This document shows positions 9,743 through 20,574 of a stretch of 64,000 bases of DNA, piece by piece. The stretch spans positions 186,001 to 250,000 of the forward strand of contig NZ_JACXBP010000002.1 in the NCBI RefSeq assembly GCF_014773485.1, read 5' to 3'. The notes beneath the pieces are model-generated. The model was not told the origin of the DNA. It saw only the letters and a list, made by a program, of their open reading frames with translations, and made no database searches. Source of the stretch: Erwinia aphidicola (GTDB lineage: Bacteria; Pseudomonadota; Gammaproteobacteria; Enterobacterales; Enterobacteriaceae). The translations under genes were made by a program, and so were the position numbers. Positions within the stretch are counted from its first letter, which is position 1. Each line of letters begins with the position of its first letter.

Positions 9743-10879
9743 TTATTTAGAGGCTTTAATCAGTTCGATAAAGTGATCGAACAACGGTGCGGCATCGTGC
9801 GGCCCCGGGCTGGCTTCCGGGTGACCCTGGAAGCTGAACGCCGCTTTATCGGTGCGGTGGATGCCCTGCACCGTGTGGTCAAACAGCGAGGTGTGCGTCA
9901 CGCGCAGGTTGGCCGGCAGGTTGCTGTCATCAACGGCGAAGCCGTGGTTCTGTGCGGTGATCATCACGGTGTTATTGTCGTGATCTTTCACCGGGTGGTT
10001 ACCGCCGTGGTGGCCAAGCTTCATCTTCACGGTTTTCGCACCGCTTGCCAGCGCCAGCAGCTGATGGCCGAGGCAGATGCCGAAGATCGGGATCTCGGTT
10101 TCCAGCAGGCGTTTAATCGCGGTAATGGCGTAGTCGCAAGGCTCCGGATCGCCAGGACCGTTGGAGAGGAACACCCCGTCCGGGTTGAGCTTCAGCACCT
10201 CTTCTGCCGGGGTCTGCGCCGGCACCACCGTCAGGCGGCAGCCGCGATCGACCAGCATACGCAAAATGTTGCGCTTCACGCCGTAGTCGTAGGCCACCAC
10301 GTGGAATGGCAGGTCAGCAGCGGCTTTCTCGGCCGGCAGTTCGCCTTCCAGCGTCCAGCTGCCCTGCTGCCAGCTGTAAGGCTGTGCCACAGTCACTTCT
10401 TTCGCCAGATCCATCCCCTTCAGGCCCGGAAAAGCTTTGGCTTTTGCCAGGGCTTCGGCGGCGTCCAGTGCGTCTCCGGCGATGATGCAGCCGTTCTGCG
10501 CCCCTTTCTCACGCAGCAGACGGGTCAGCTTACGCGTATCGATATCGGCAATCGCGACAATGTTGTTGCGCGTCAGATAGTCAGACAGGCCTTCTTCATT
10601 GCGGTAGTTGCTGGCAATCAGCGGCAGGTCGCGGATAACTAATCCCTGAGCGTGTACCTGAGTGGATTCTGCGTCAGCGGCGTTAGTGCCGACATTGCCG
10701 ATATGGGGATAAGTGAGAGTGACGATCTGGCGGGAATAGGAAGGATCAGTGAGGATTTCTTGATAACCGGTCATTGAAGTGTTGAAAACAACTTCTCCCA
10801 CTGCCGATCCGGTTGCCCCGATGGCCCGACCGTGGAATTGGGTTCCGTCTTCCAGAACCAAGAGCGCTGACTTAATCAA
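9743..10879 (-). CDS. carA: Carbamoyl-phosphate synthase, small (glutamine amidotransferase) subunit
   Basis: 378 residues starting at a TTG codon at 10879. That start is preferred because the protein then begins with [14 protein letters not shown] exactly as in E. coli CarA, which also uses TTG, and a GGAGG site lies 6 nt upstream. It releases ammonia from glutamine for CarB. The C-terminal half is a class I amidotransferase domain with the nucleophile cysteine in FGICLGHQ and the histidine/glutamate pair in [10 protein letters not shown]. Candidate promoter and arginine-repressor sites precede it. Confidence 0.97.
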   Translation of the reverse strand: MIKSALLVLEDGTQFHGRAIGATGSAVGEVVFNTSMTGYQEILTDPSYSRQIVTLTYPHIGNVGTNAADAESTQVHAQGLVIRDLPLIASNYRNEEGLSDYLTRNNIVAIADIDTRKLTRLLREKGAQNGCIIAGDALDAAEALAKAKAFPGLKGMDLAKEVTVAQPYSWQQGSWTLEGELPAEKAAADLPFHVVAYDYGVKRNILRMLVDRGCRLTVVPAQTPAEEVLKLNPDGVFLSNGPGDPEPCDYAITAIKRLLETEIPIFGICLGHQLLALASGAKTVKMKLGHHGGNHPVKDHDNNTVMITAQNHGFAVDDSNLPANLRVTHTSLFDHTVQGIHRTDKAAFSFQGHPEASPGPHDAAPLFDHFIELIKASK

Positions 10880-10891
10880 AACATCCTCCAG

Positions 10892-10926
10892 GGAATAAAC
10901 AGTCACAATATCTGCATATTAATTCA
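10892..10926 (-). promoter_or_regulatory. ArgR operator (two ARG boxes) in front of carAB
   Basis: On the minus strand TGAATTAATATGCA (10926-10913) fits the ARG-box consensus TGMATWWWWATKCA at every position. A weaker second box, TGACTGTTTATTCC (about 10905-10892), follows at the 21-bp centre spacing expected for an ArgR hexamer. In E. coli these sites cover the arginine-repressed P2 promoter of carAB, and the layout here is the same. Confidence 0.8.
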
Positions 10927-10988
10927 GGGATGACCCCAAAATCAATGCAAAAACTGCCTGACTGCCCAGTTTTTGGCAAATTGGGCGC

Positions 10989-11017
10989 ATTCTAATGATA
11001 GCCCTGGCGAAAGTCTA
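10989..11017 (-). promoter_or_regulatory. Candidate upstream (pyrimidine-controlled) promoter of carAB
   Basis: On the minus strand TAGACT (11017-11012) and TAGAAT (10994-10989) are separated by 17 bp, a fair sigma-70 match. It lies upstream of the ArgR-covered promoter, where the pyrimidine-responsive P1 of carAB is found in E. coli. The rest of the 468-bp carA-dapB gap holds only AT-rich sequence and the dapB terminator. Confidence 0.45.
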
Positions 11018-11261
11018 CCCTGCGCGCCACTTTTTCTGCGTTTTTTAACTCACTGAGTGGAAAGTCGGATGATTTACCCTGAAAACAGCACATATCCTGG
11101 CAATAAAAACGGTTGCCTGCCAGCTTCTGCATAATTTCTGGTGTGAAAGAGTAAAAAAGTGGACCAAATGGTCAAAATTAGCGTTATGAGCGAGAAAAAA
11201 AGAAGGGTAATCTAACTTTATAGCGGTAATGATTAAACATTAATGACAAACAGCTATTTTT

Positions 11262-11294
11262 CTAAAAATAAAAAGGGCAATAAAATTATTGCCC
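11262..11294 (-). terminator. Rho-independent terminator of dapB
   Basis: On the minus strand the stem GGGCAATAA/TTATTGCCC (11294-11275) is followed by TTTTTATTTTT. It lies about 55 bp beyond the dapB stop codon and separates dapB from carAB. Confidence 0.88.
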
Positions 11295-11347
11295 ATCCAA
11301 TCAAAACGTTATGATTGAAATAACCACATCACGATGGTGCACAACAC

Positions 11348-12175
<828 letters not shown>

Positions 12176-12193
12176 TCATTCCTGACCAATAGT

Positions 12194-12318
12194 TATACTC
12201 TCAACAATTCGCGTTACAGGAAGGCGGCAAGCCAGTGAATCCCGGCAACACAGATAACCCTGTGACCGGGGTGAACGGGCGTAGCCAACGCACCTGTCGC
12301 TTGAAAATGACGAGTATA
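12194..12318. repeat. ERIC element (full length, about 125 bp)
   Basis: Terminal inverted repeats TATACTC (12194-12200) and GAGTATA (12312-12318) bound the element. Inside are the ERIC hallmarks AGGAAGGCGGCAAG, GTGAATCCC, a diverged central stem CCGG/CCGG, GGGGTGAACGGGCG and AGCCAACGCACC. Length fits the classic 127-bp ERIC. It lies within 25 bp of the dapB start and is probably transcribed into the dapB leader, where the hairpin could affect expression. Confidence 0.85.
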
Positions 12319-12495
12319 GGCATGTAAAGCGCATTCAGATTAGCCACGCGTTAATCCCTGCGCCACAACTAAAAACACATAATAAGAATTTTACGCCAGC
12401 GCGTGAGGATTATCAGTAAAACAGATTTCGTAAGGATTGGGGAAAGGAAATGATTAAGCATGGCAGCCGTAACGTGGCGTTATCGGCGCAGCGAG

Positions 12496-12571
12496 TTTGA
12501 ACACGGACAGCGCACAACACCCGGAGCGTACACGTAGTACGTGAGGAGTGTGAGCACTGCCCAGGTTCAAA
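12496..12571. repeat. Nested inverted-repeat element upstream of dapB / downstream of ispH
   Basis: A 76-bp imperfect hairpin with three nested pairs: TTTGAAC (12496-12502) with GTTCAAA (12565-12571); CAGCGC with GCACTG; and CGTAC (12537-12541) with GTACG (12547-12551). It ends 22 bp beyond the ispH stop codon. I recognise the core (GGAGCGTACACGTAGTACG) as a recurrent intergenic sequence in Erwinia-like genomes but cannot name it. It may act as the 3' end of the lspA-ispH transcript. The rest of this 424-bp gap, 12319-12495, shows no convincing gene. Confidence 0.6.
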
Positions 12572-12593
12572 ATAGCAGGTAAAATAGCCGCCC

Positions 12594-13547
12594 TCAAGTG
12601 ATCTGCTTTACCTCTACGCGCAGCTCTTTCGGCACTTCAAACACGATATTCTCTTCACGGCCAATCAGCTCGACAGCATCGACGCCGCCCAGCTCATTGA
12701 GACGCTGGATCACCTGCTGCACCAGAATATCCGGCGCGGAGGCACCGGCAGTCACGCCAACACAGCCGACGCCGCGCACCCACTCTTCCTGAATATCATC
12801 AGCCGAGTCGATCAGGCGCGCCAGCTTACCAGCACGCTGTGCCAGCTCCGCCAGGCGGTTAGAGTTTGAAGAGTTCTTCGACCCCACCACCAGCACCACG
12901 TCCGCATCGCGTGCCAGCGTGCGCACCGCTTCCTGACGGTTGGTGGTGGCGTAGCAGATATCGTCCTTGCGCGGGCCAACAATCTTCGGGAAACGCTCAC
13001 GCAGGGCGTCAATCACCTCGTAGGTGTCATCCACCGACAGCGTGGTCTGCGTCATAAAGCACAGGTTATTTTCATCCTTAACCTGTAACTTCCAGACATC
13101 CGCAGGGGCTTCAACCAGATACATGCCGCCCTTCGGGTTGCTGTACTGGCCCATGGTGCCTTCCACTTCCGGGTGACCGGCATGACCAATCAGGATAGCC
13201 TCGGTGCCTTTACGGCTGGCGCGCGCCACTTCCATATGCACTTTGGTCACCAGCGGACAGGTGGCATCGAACAGCATCGTCAAGTCGCGCGCTTTGGCTT
13301 CCGCACGCACCGCCTGAGAGACCCCGTGCGCAGAGAAGATCAGGATCGACGCGTCCGGCACTTCACCGATATCTTCAATAAAGATCGCCCCGCGCTCGCG
13401 CAGGCTGTTGACCACGTAACGGTTATGCACCACTTCGTGACGCACATAGATCGGCGCACCGTACATTTCCAGCGCTCGCTCGACAATACTGATAGCACGA
13501 TCAACGCCTGCGCAGAAACCGCGCGGGTTAGCCAACAGGATCTGCAT
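12594..13547 (-). CDS. ispH: 4-hydroxy-3-methylbut-2-enyl diphosphate reductase
   Basis: 317 residues from ATG at 13547 (starts [15 protein letters not shown] as in E. coli; a GGAGA site precedes it). Last step of the MEP isoprenoid pathway, making IPP and DMAPP. The three iron-sulfur cluster cysteines are in [15 protein letters not shown] and DDICYATT. The start lies 20 bp inside the end of fkpB, so the two genes are translationally coupled; in E. coli they barely touch. Last gene of the ribF-ileS-lspA-fkpB-ispH run. Confidence 0.97.
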   Translation of the reverse strand: MQILLANPRGFCAGVDRAISIVERALEMYGAPIYVRHEVVHNRYVVNSLRERGAIFIEDIGEVPDASILIFSAHGVSQAVRAEAKARDLTMLFDATCPLVTKVHMEVARASRKGTEAILIGHAGHPEVEGTMGQYSNPKGGMYLVEAPADVWKLQVKDENNLCFMTQTTLSVDDTYEVIDALRERFPKIVGPRKDDICYATTNRQEAVRTLARDADVVLVVGSKNSSNSNRLAELAQRAGKLARLIDSADDIQEEWVRGVGCVGVTAGASAPDILVQQVIQRLNELGGVDAVELIGREENIVFEVPKELRVEVKQIT

Positions 13548-13998
13548 TGCTGGTCTCCAGTACCGGATCAATCTCCAGCACTTCTACGTCAAAGTGAATG
13601 GTCTGCCCGGCCAGCGGGTGGTTGAAATCCACGGTAATGGAATCCCCGGAGATCTCGCGGATCACCCCCGGCATTTCGTTACCGTCCATGCCGCTGAACA
13701 GCATGATGGCGCCGATTTCCGGCTCCCCGGCCTCGACAAAATCGCGGCGCGAGAAGTACTGCACCAGATCCGGGCTGATACCGCCAAACGCGTCGGCCGC
13801 TTCCAGCGCGAACGCCGCTTTCCCGCCAACCGGCAGGCCCAGCAGATGGCTTTCCAGCCCCTCTGACAGGCTGCCATCGCCGAGGCAAAACAGCGCAGGC
13901 TTACCGTTGCTGCGCGTTGACTCCGCCGTGGAACCATCCGCCAGCTTTAAGGTGAAATGCACCAGCACTGCGCTGTCATGCTGTACAGAATCAGTCAT
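13528..13998 (-). CDS. fkpB: FKBP-type peptidyl-prolyl isomerase, SlpA-like
   Basis: 156 residues, slightly longer than E. coli FkpB (149): the family sequence ends at [11 protein letters not shown] and about eight more residues (TSNADPVG) follow. The extension runs into the start of ispH. The FKBP fold with an inserted-in-flap chaperone domain is visible ([35 protein letters not shown]). A ribosome-linked folding helper in the cytoplasm. Starts 3 bp after lspA ends. Confidence 0.93.
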   Translation of the reverse strand: MTDSVQHDSAVLVHFTLKLADGSTAESTRSNGKPALFCLGDGSLSEGLESHLLGLPVGGKAAFALEAADAFGGISPDLVQYFSRRDFVEAGEPEIGAIMLFSGMDGNEMPGVIREISGDSITVDFNHPLAGQTIHFDVEVLEIDPVLETSNADPVG

Positions 13999-14001
13999 GC
14001 C

Positions 14002-14511
14002 TTACCCTTTATTCTTAGCCTGCTTGCTGGCCGGGGTGATAAACCCTTCCAGCACGATCAGCGCGGCACCAATACAGATACCGCAGTCGGCAATATTAAA
14101 CGTGGCGAAGTGCCAGTCACCGACGTAGAAGTCGATAAAATCCACCACAAAGCCATGATATGCCCTGTCGAACAGGTTGCCCAATGCGCCACCGACAATC
14201 AGCGCATAGGCGATGTTATTCAGTTTATTGCTCGCCGCCGTGCGGTACATCATCACCAGCAGCACCACCACAATGGCAATGGCAATTCCGGCGAAGAACC
14301 AGCGCTGCCAGCCACCTTTATCGGCGAGGAAGCTGAACGCCGCGCCGTAGTTGTGAGCATAAAAGAAGTTGAAGAACGGCATCACGGACATCGATTCGTG
14401 CAGCATCAGATTATTCATAATCCACTGCTTACTGGCGAAATCGATGCCAATCACCACCAATACCAGCCACAGCCAGCGTAATCCGCTTGAGAGAACAGGT
14501 CTTTTCATCAT
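14002..14511 (-). CDS. lspA: Lipoprotein signal peptidase (signal peptidase II)
   Basis: 169 residues, four membrane helices. Inner-membrane aspartyl protease that removes signal peptides from prolipoproteins. The catalytic aspartates lie in [19 protein letters not shown] (one in LFDR, one in VVDF). The start codon overlaps the ileS stop by 4 bp, as in E. coli, so the two are translated together. Confidence 0.96.
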   Translation of the reverse strand: MMKRPVLSSGLRWLWLVLVVIGIDFASKQWIMNNLMLHESMSVMPFFNFFYAHNYGAAFSFLADKGGWQRWFFAGIAIAIVVVLLVMMYRTAASNKLNNIAYALIVGGALGNLFDRAYHGFVVDFIDFYVGDWHFATFNIADCGICIGAALIVLEGFITPASKQAKNKG

Positions 14512-17324
14512 GCAAACTTACGCTGTTCGCCGCTGCCCGCGACGTTAGAGGCACAGCGGCCACAGACGTCAGCGTGTTCAGCGTTTTGGCCGATATCGCT
14601 AGTGTAATGCCAGCAGCGTGGGCATTTCTCGCCTTCTGCTTTATGCAGGGCAATTTTCAGACCTTTCACCACGTCGCTCTGCTGCGCTTCATCCGTTGCC
14701 AGCGCGTAATCCGCTACCTGCGCACCGGAGGTCAGCAGCACAAAGCGCAGCTCTTCGCCCAGGCTGGTCAACTTAGCAGCCAGCGCGGCATCGGCATACA
14801 GCGTGACGCTGGCTTCCAGCGAGCCGCCGATACGCTTATCGGCACGCGCCTGCTCGATCACCTTGTTCACTTCGCCGCGCACTTTCAGCAGCTCCGCCCA
14901 GTAGGCATCGTTCATCGGTTCGTTATCCGCCAGGCTGAACAGCCCGTCGAACCACTCTTCGGTGAACACATACTGGCTGCGTTTACCCGGCAGGTAGCCC
15001 CAGATCTCATCCGCAGTGAAGGACATGATCGGCGCCATCCAGCGCACCAGCGCTTCCACGATGTACCACAGCGCGGTCTGGCAGCTGCGGCGCGCCAGGC
15101 CATCGGCTTTGGCGGTGTACTGGCGATCTTTAATGATATCCAGGTAGAAGGAGCCCATTTCGACCGAGCAGAACTGCATCAGGCGCTGGACCACTTCATG
15201 GAAGTCATACGCTTCATAGGAGGCAACGATATCGTTCTGTGCTGCCAGCGCACGGCCAACTGCCCAGCGGTCAACCACCACCATCTCTTCCGGTTTCACC
15301 ATGTCGGTTTCCGGGTTGAAGCCCGCGAGGTTGGCCAGCAGGAAGCGCGCGGTGTTACGGATACGACGATAGCTGTCGGCAGAGCGCTTGAGGATCTCGT
15401 CGGAAACCGCGATCTCGCCGGAGTAGTCGGTGGATGCTACCCACAGGCGCAGAATGTCAGCACCGAGCTTGTTCATTACATCCTGCGGGCTCACGGTGTT
15501 GCCCAGCGATTTGGACATCTTGCGGCCCTGGCCGTCAACGGTGAAGCCGTGGGTCAGTACCTGGCGATAAGGCGCTTTGCCCTTCATCGCGGTGGAGATC
15601 ATCAGCGAGGACATAAACCAGCCGCGGTGCTGGTCAGAACCTTCCAGATACATGTCCGGGGTATGGCCACCAAACTCTGGGCGAGCATCCACTACCGAGT
15701 AGCTGGTTGAACCGGAGTCGAACCACACGTCCAGGGTATCCTGCACTTTGACGTAGTGATCGGCGTCGGCGCCCATCAGATCGCGCGGATCGAGGTCCCA
15801 CCACGCCTGAATGCCGTCCTGCTCAACCCGCTGCGCGACTTTCTCCATCAGCGCCAGCGAGTCCGGGTGCAGCTGCTCGGTGTCTTTATGCACAAACAGC
15901 GACATCGGCACGCCCCAGGTACGCTGACGCGAGATGCACCAGTCAGGACGGTTGGCAACCATCGACTCGATACGTGCCTGGCCCCAGTCCGGGATCCACT
16001 GCACGCCTTTAATCTCTTTCAGCGACTGCGCACGCAGGCCTTTCTGATCCATGCTGATAAACCACTGCGGGGTAGCACGGAAGATGATCGGGGTTTTGTG
16101 GCGCCAGCAGTGCGGGTAGCTGTGATGCAGTTTTTCCACATGCAGCAGCGCACCCTTTTCACGCAGCAGCTCAACAATCAGGTCGTTGGCTTTAAAGACG
16201 TTAACCCCATCAAGGCCAGGGTAAGTGCCCGGCAGGAAGCTGCCGTCCGGGCCGACCGGATTAGCGACTTCGATACCGTATTTCTGCCCAATGACAAAGT
16301 CATCCGGGCCGTGGCCTGGCGCCGTATGTACCGCACCGGTACCCGCATCCAGCGTCACGTGCTCACCCAACACCACCGGGGAAACGTGGCCGAGGAACGG
16401 GTGCTGGAAGCCCATCAGCTCCAGCTCGGCGCCTTTCACTTCGCCCAGCACGTTCCACTCTGCAACACCGGCACGCTTCATGACGCTATCGACCAGGTCT
16501 TTCGCCAGGATCAGCGCACGACCGTCGATCTGTACCAGCTGATAGTCAAACTCAGGGTGCAGAGAGATAGCGCGGTTGGCCGGCATGGTCCACGGGGTGG
16601 TGGTCCAGATCACCAGGGCAATCGGGCCATTGACCGCAGCAGCGCCAAATTTGGCGGCAACCGCGTCTTTATCAACGGCGTTAAACATCACGTCGATAGA
16701 CGGTGAAGTTTTGTCGTAATACTCCACTTCCGCTTCAGCCAGCGCGGAGCGGCAGTCCAGGCACCAGTGCACCGGCTTAGCGCCTTTGTGCAGATGGCCG
16801 TTACCGATAATTTTACCCAGCGCACGGATGATGTTCGCTTCGGTTTGGAAGTTCATCGTCAGGTATGGGCGATCCCAGTCACCCAGCACGCCAAGGCGGA
16901 TGAAATCAGCTTTCTGTCCTTCAACCTGCTCTGCGGCATAGGCACGGCAGGCAGCGCGGAACTCAGCGGCGCTGACTTTCTCGCCCGGCTTACCGATCAT
17001 CTGCTCAACTTTGTGCTCGATAGGCAGACCATGGCAGTCCCAGCCGGGAACATAAGGGGAGTCATAGCCCGCCATGCCTTTCGACTTAACGATAATGTCT
17101 TTCAGAATCTTGTTAACTGAGTGACCAATATGAATACTGCCGTTGGCGTAAGGAGGGCCATCGTGCAGGATAAAGGTTTTTTTCCCTTTTTTGGCTTCGC
17201 GGATGATGCCGTACAGCTTGTCATCATACCAACGTTGCAGCATGCCCGGTTCGCGTTTGGCCAGATCGCCACGCATTGGGAACCCCGTTTCCGGCAAATT
17301 CAGGGTAGATTTATAGTCACTCAT
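14508..17324 (-). CDS. ileS: Isoleucyl-tRNA synthetase
   Basis: 938 residues, equal to E. coli IleS. Class I synthetase with HIGH-type motif [15 protein letters not shown] near residue 58-72 and KMSKS near 602. A CP1 editing domain lies between them, and a C-terminal zinc site is visible as CPRCWHY and CGRC. It follows ribF by 36 bp and overlaps lspA by 4 bp. Confidence 0.98.
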   Translation of the reverse strand: MSDYKSTLNLPETGFPMRGDLAKREPGMLQRWYDDKLYGIIREAKKGKKTFILHDGPPYANGSIHIGHSVNKILKDIIVKSKGMAGYDSPYVPGWDCHGLPIEHKVEQMIGKPGEKVSAAEFRAACRAYAAEQVEGQKADFIRLGVLGDWDRPYLTMNFQTEANIIRALGKIIGNGHLHKGAKPVHWCLDCRSALAEAEVEYYDKTSPSIDVMFNAVDKDAVAAKFGAAAVNGPIALVIWTTTPWTMPANRAISLHPEFDYQLVQIDGRALILAKDLVDSVMKRAGVAEWNVLGEVKGAELELMGFQHPFLGHVSPVVLGEHVTLDAGTGAVHTAPGHGPDDFVIGQKYGIEVANPVGPDGSFLPGTYPGLDGVNVFKANDLIVELLREKGALLHVEKLHHSYPHCWRHKTPIIFRATPQWFISMDQKGLRAQSLKEIKGVQWIPDWGQARIESMVANRPDWCISRQRTWGVPMSLFVHKDTEQLHPDSLALMEKVAQRVEQDGIQAWWDLDPRDLMGADADHYVKVQDTLDVWFDSGSTSYSVVDARPEFGGHTPDMYLEGSDQHRGWFMSSLMISTAMKGKAPYRQVLTHGFTVDGQGRKMSKSLGNTVSPQDVMNKLGADILRLWVASTDYSGEIAVSDEILKRSADSYRRIRNTARFLLANLAGFNPETDMVKPEEMVVVDRWAVGRALAAQNDIVASYEAYDFHEVVQRLMQFCSVEMGSFYLDIIKDRQYTAKADGLARRSCQTALWYIVEALVRWMAPIMSFTADEIWGYLPGKRSQYVFTEEWFDGLFSLADNEPMNDAYWAELLKVRGEVNKVIEQARADKRIGGSLEASVTLYADAALAAKLTSLGEELRFVLLTSGAQVADYALATDEAQQSDVVKGLKIALHKAEGEKCPRCWHYTSDIGQNAEHADVCGRCASNVAGSGEQRKFA

Positions 17325-17360
17325 CAGATTCTCGGTTCCGTATGTCGGTTCTGTTTACAC

Positions 17361-18299
17361 TTAAACCGATGCGTTCAGCCCAAAAAAGCGGCGGGCAGTC
17401 AGCACATCGTTAGCAATTTGTTCTTTCAGCGCGTCAAACGAGGCAAAACGCTGCTCGTTACGCAGTTTGTCACGCAGCACCACTTCAATATGGCGCCCGT
17501 ACAGGTCCATCGATACGTCCAGCAGGTGCACTTCCAGCTGCTGACGTAGCCCGCCTATCGTGGGACGCGTGCCGATATTGGCCACGCCGGGAAGCGGTTT
17601 ATCCCCCAGCCCCAGCACTTCAACGGCATACACCCCTTTCACCGGGGAGACCGTGCGCTTAAGCGGCAGATTAGCGGTAGGAAAACCGATGGTGCGGCCC
17701 AGCGCATCGCCATGCACGACACGGCCTGAAATGCTGAAGGGACGCCCCAGCAGGACGTTAGCCAGTGCCAGATTGTCATCTGACAGCGCCTGGCGAATCG
17801 CAGTACTGCTGATGCGCTTACCGTCATCGCAAAAGGTCTGGGTACTGATGACATCAAAGCCATACTCGACGCCAGCCTTCTGTAATAACAGGAAATCACC
17901 CTGGCGACCAGCGCCAAAGCGGAAATCATCTCCGACGGCCAGGAACTTTACATCCAGCTTATCGACCAGCAGGTCGGTGACAAAACTTTGTGCCGTATGG
18001 GCAGCAAAGCGGCGGTCAAAGCGCACGCACAGCACGGCATCAACGCCCGCCTGCTGGAGGTAGCGCACTTTCTCGCGCAGGCGCGTCAGGCGTGCCGGGG
18101 CTTTATCCGCTGCAAACAGCTCCAGCGGTTGAGGTTCAAACAGCATTACCATTACCGGCAAGTTGCGCTGACGCCCCTCTTCGCACAGTTGTGCCAGCAG
18201 CGCCTGATGGCCGCGATGTACGCCATCGAAGTTGCCGATGGTCAGTACGCAGCCGCGATGCTGCTCTCTAAGGTTATGTATGCCGCGGATAAACTTCAT
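17361..18299 (-). CDS. ribF: Bifunctional riboflavin kinase / FMN adenylyltransferase
   Basis: 312 residues. Converts riboflavin to FMN and FAD. The N-terminal adenylyltransferase half has TIGNFDGVHRGH near residue 20-31 and the C-terminal kinase half has GRTIGFPTANL and KGVYAVEV. Divergent from rpsT and first gene of the ribF-ileS-lspA-fkpB-ispH operon, as in E. coli. Confidence 0.97.
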   Translation of the reverse strand: MKFIRGIHNLREQHRGCVLTIGNFDGVHRGHQALLAQLCEEGRQRNLPVMVMLFEPQPLELFAADKAPARLTRLREKVRYLQQAGVDAVLCVRFDRRFAAHTAQSFVTDLLVDKLDVKFLAVGDDFRFGAGRQGDFLLLQKAGVEYGFDVISTQTFCDDGKRISSTAIRQALSDDNLALANVLLGRPFSISGRVVHGDALGRTIGFPTANLPLKRTVSPVKGVYAVEVLGLGDKPLPGVANIGTRPTIGGLRQQLEVHLLDVSMDLYGRHIEVVLRDKLRNEQRFASFDALKEQIANDVLTARRFFGLNASV

Positions 18300-18540
18300 G
18301 GCTGGCTCAAATTTGTGGAAATCGGCGGATTATACCTTGTACAGCCAGGAAGGTTAACCCGCGATTCATCACTTTCATGCTATACCCGCGCCATTTCGTT
18401 CTGTATGGTGCTGATCCTGAGCGTATTGATATTTTTCTTGTGATTGAGCTGTATTCGCCATGCCGAAGCTGATAGAATCTTGCGCCATCGAAACGTAACC
18501 AAGTGCCATTGTTTCATCGGCGCTTATTTGCACAAATCCA

Positions 18541-18569
18541 TTGACAACCGAAGGCGAAAAGGGCATATT
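18541..18569 (+). promoter_or_regulatory. rpsT promoter
   Basis: Consensus -35 TTGACA (18541-18546), 17-bp spacer, and CATATT (18564-18569) as -10, about 45 bp before the rpsT start. The whole segment is nearly the same as the E. coli rpsT P2 region. A second -10-like TAGAAT is seen at 18473-18478 and could belong to P1. The 316-bp ribF-rpsT gap has no other gene. Confidence 0.8.
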
Positions 18570-18615
18570 CCTCGGCCTTTGAATTGTCCTCATAGAACTA
18601 TTTGGGAGTTGGACC

Positions 18616-18879
18616 TTGGCTAATATCAAATCAGCTAAGAAACGCGCTGTAACGTCTGAGAAGCGTCGTAAGCACAACGCTAGCCGTCGTTCAATGCTGC
18701 GTACTTTTATCAAGAAAGTTTACGCGGCAATCGCTACTGGCGATAAAGCAGCTGCGCAGAACGCATTTAACGATATGCAACCAATTGTGGACCGTCAGGC
18801 AGCTAAAGGCCTGATCCACAAGAACAAAGCTGCACGCCATAAAGCTAACCTGGCTGCACAGATCAGCAAACTGGCTTAA
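18616..18879 (+). CDS. rpsT: 30S ribosomal protein S20
   Basis: 87 residues, basic, [20 protein letters not shown] at the N-terminus. It binds 16S rRNA in the small subunit. The start is TTG at 18616, as in E. coli, where this weak start is part of translational feedback by S20; GGAG lies about 9 nt upstream. Followed directly by a terminator. Confidence 0.98.
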   Translation: MANIKSAKKRAVTSEKRRKHNASRRSMLRTFIKKVYAAIATGDKAAAQNAFNDMQPIVDRQAAKGLIHKNKAARHKANLAAQISKLA

Positions 18880-18907
18880 TGTCAGCGTGTTAATCGAGCT
18901 TTGATAA

Positions 18908-18933
18908 AGAAACCGGCCTGGCCGGTTTTTTTA
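18908..18933 (+). terminator. Rho-independent terminator of rpsT
   Basis: Stem AACCGGCC/GGCCGGTT (18911-18927, single-base loop) followed by a run of T residues to 18932. Confidence 0.9.
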
Positions 18934-18955
18934 TGCCCAAAATTTGGCAAACCGC

Positions 18956-20371
18956 TCAGGAATCCCAAATTGCACCATAGGCCGCCACCCTGCGCGCCTC
19001 ACAGCCCCCGACAACATAGTCCGTCAGCTTACGATTAGCGATGCAGATCACCGCCTCCGCCCCGCTCTCTTCTACCTTCTGTAACGCCAACTGCAGCAAA
19101 TCAGGTTTACCGTGTGCATCGGTATCCCAGATCAGCACGTCGGGCTGAAGGCGAATGATTTCATCCACAAAACTGTCGCCGTAGGTCAGACGCGGATTAC
19201 GCGTCGACCAGATTAAGCGCCGGGGTGTGCCTGGCGCCATCAGATGCGGCAGCAGCGGGCCAATGCCGCTGCCGGTGGCAACGTACACCACTGAGTGAAA
19301 AATTTTTCCTACGCTGCCCACGCCCGGCGTCGGCAAACCTTTAAACCATACGTGATCCGGCGGCGAGTCGATAAAGCGCCCGGTCCAGTCACCGGCGCGC
19401 GAGATCAGCATGCGGCAGCCCGACCCGCTGCCGAGGGGAATGTTGGCAAAGGCGTGCCACTCATCTAGCGGCGCCCGACTAATCGCAAATGACGAGCCGG
19501 GGAAAGGATCCCGCGGCAGCGAGAAAGTGACGATGGCCGCGTGCGATGAAGGGCGCTCAACCTGCACCGCAACTTTACGCAGGCGCAGCCAGGGCAGGAT
19601 GATGCTGGCGGTGATGGTCAGCAGTGCCCAGAATGCGGGTGTTTCAATCAACGCCTGCCATGACCACTGCCCGCCGTGGCAGTCGCGAATAAAGCAGGTT
19701 ACCTGTAGCCATGACAGCAGCAGGGCGAGCCAGCCAACGTAGCGGTGCGCATGCTCAAACAGATTATGGTAGCGCGCACGCACAGCCGGCAGCGCCAGAA
19801 TCACAATGGTCAGCAGCAGCGCGGCCAGCATCGCCGTGACCGTCAGCAGCATCAGGGAAACATTGGGCAGCGCGTGGCAGTGATGGTAATAGACCGCCGC
19901 GCTGAAAACCATCAGCCACAGGCAGGCAAACAGTGCACAGCCGGAGTGCAGACCGCCAAAATGATACACTTTCGCCAGCTGCCTGCGTACTGATAAGGGC
20001 CAGTGCAGCGGGGTATGCCAGACCAGGCGAAATAAAAAGTTGATGATATATTGCTGACGAATAAGCACCGCCACAGTCAGATTAATAATAACCATGTTGC
20101 CGATTTCAATCAGATGAATGCCTTTTTCTGACCACCAGTGCCCACCTGTTAATCCATAGCTGAACAGACTGAGGTTCACCAGCGCGACCAGCAGGAACAA
20201 ATACTGATAGTGGCTGAGCACTAGCCGACGACTTTTGTGGCTGGCCAGCGCGGGAATGGGGAGCAGCGCCGCGCTGCCCGCTTCTGGCAGCGTACTGTTG
20301 GTCTCTTCCAAGGCGACTCTCCCGAACGCATCCCTCGGCAGAAACAGCGTTCCGCCGGGAATGTCATTCAA
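18956..20371 (-). CDS. Membrane flavo-oxidoreductase, TmpL-like (function unknown)
   Basis: 471 residues. About six hydrophobic helices lie at roughly 54-75, 86-112, 138-162, 172-198, 211-228 and 247-263, with histidines H137, H142, H207 and H209 that could bind heme. The C-terminal half (270-471) looks like a ferredoxin-reductase module: ISRAPLDEWHAF for flavin and VATGSGIGPLLPHL (364-377) for NAD(P). This layout recalls the membrane part of fungal TmpL and related reductases. The start is uncertain: TTG at 20371 gives the longest form, while TTG at 20311 has a better GGGAG site. No ATG fits. The location between rpsT and nhaR is not conserved in E. coli. No substrate can be assigned. Confidence 0.65.
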   Translation of the reverse strand: MNDIPGGTLFLPRDAFGRVALEETNSTLPEAGSAALLPIPALASHKSRRLVLSHYQYLFLLVALVNLSLFSYGLTGGHWWSEKGIHLIEIGNMVIINLTVAVLIRQQYIINFLFRLVWHTPLHWPLSVRRQLAKVYHFGGLHSGCALFACLWLMVFSAAVYYHHCHALPNVSLMLLTVTAMLAALLLTIVILALPAVRARYHNLFEHAHRYVGWLALLLSWLQVTCFIRDCHGGQWSWQALIETPAFWALLTITASIILPWLRLRKVAVQVERPSSHAAIVTFSLPRDPFPGSSFAISRAPLDEWHAFANIPLGSGSGCRMLISRAGDWTGRFIDSPPDHVWFKGLPTPGVGSVGKIFHSVVYVATGSGIGPLLPHLMAPGTPRRLIWSTRNPRLTYGDSFVDEIIRLQPDVLIWDTDAHGKPDLLQLALQKVEESGAEAVICIANRKLTDYVVGGCEARRVAAYGAIWDS

Positions 20372-20574
20372 ATATAGTGAAAATAAACCTGAGCAGGTTC
20401 AGTTAACTTCACGTAACAGAGTATTCAAGGATGATAGCGCGGTAAATAGCCGGGATTAATTTGAGAATTTCGCTATTATTTACCCGCAGAAAAGCCGCCT
20501 GATTCCAGTAATTAATGGCAGTGAAATAAAAGAGCAGGCTTATTATTAGCGAAGGAGTGATTGCCGCCTGAATA

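Noticed and set aside
12450-12500. Tiny 16-codon plus-strand frame after a GGAAAGGA sequence
   Set aside because: It ends inside the hairpin repeat, has no recognisable product, and such frames are common by chance. No promoter was evident.
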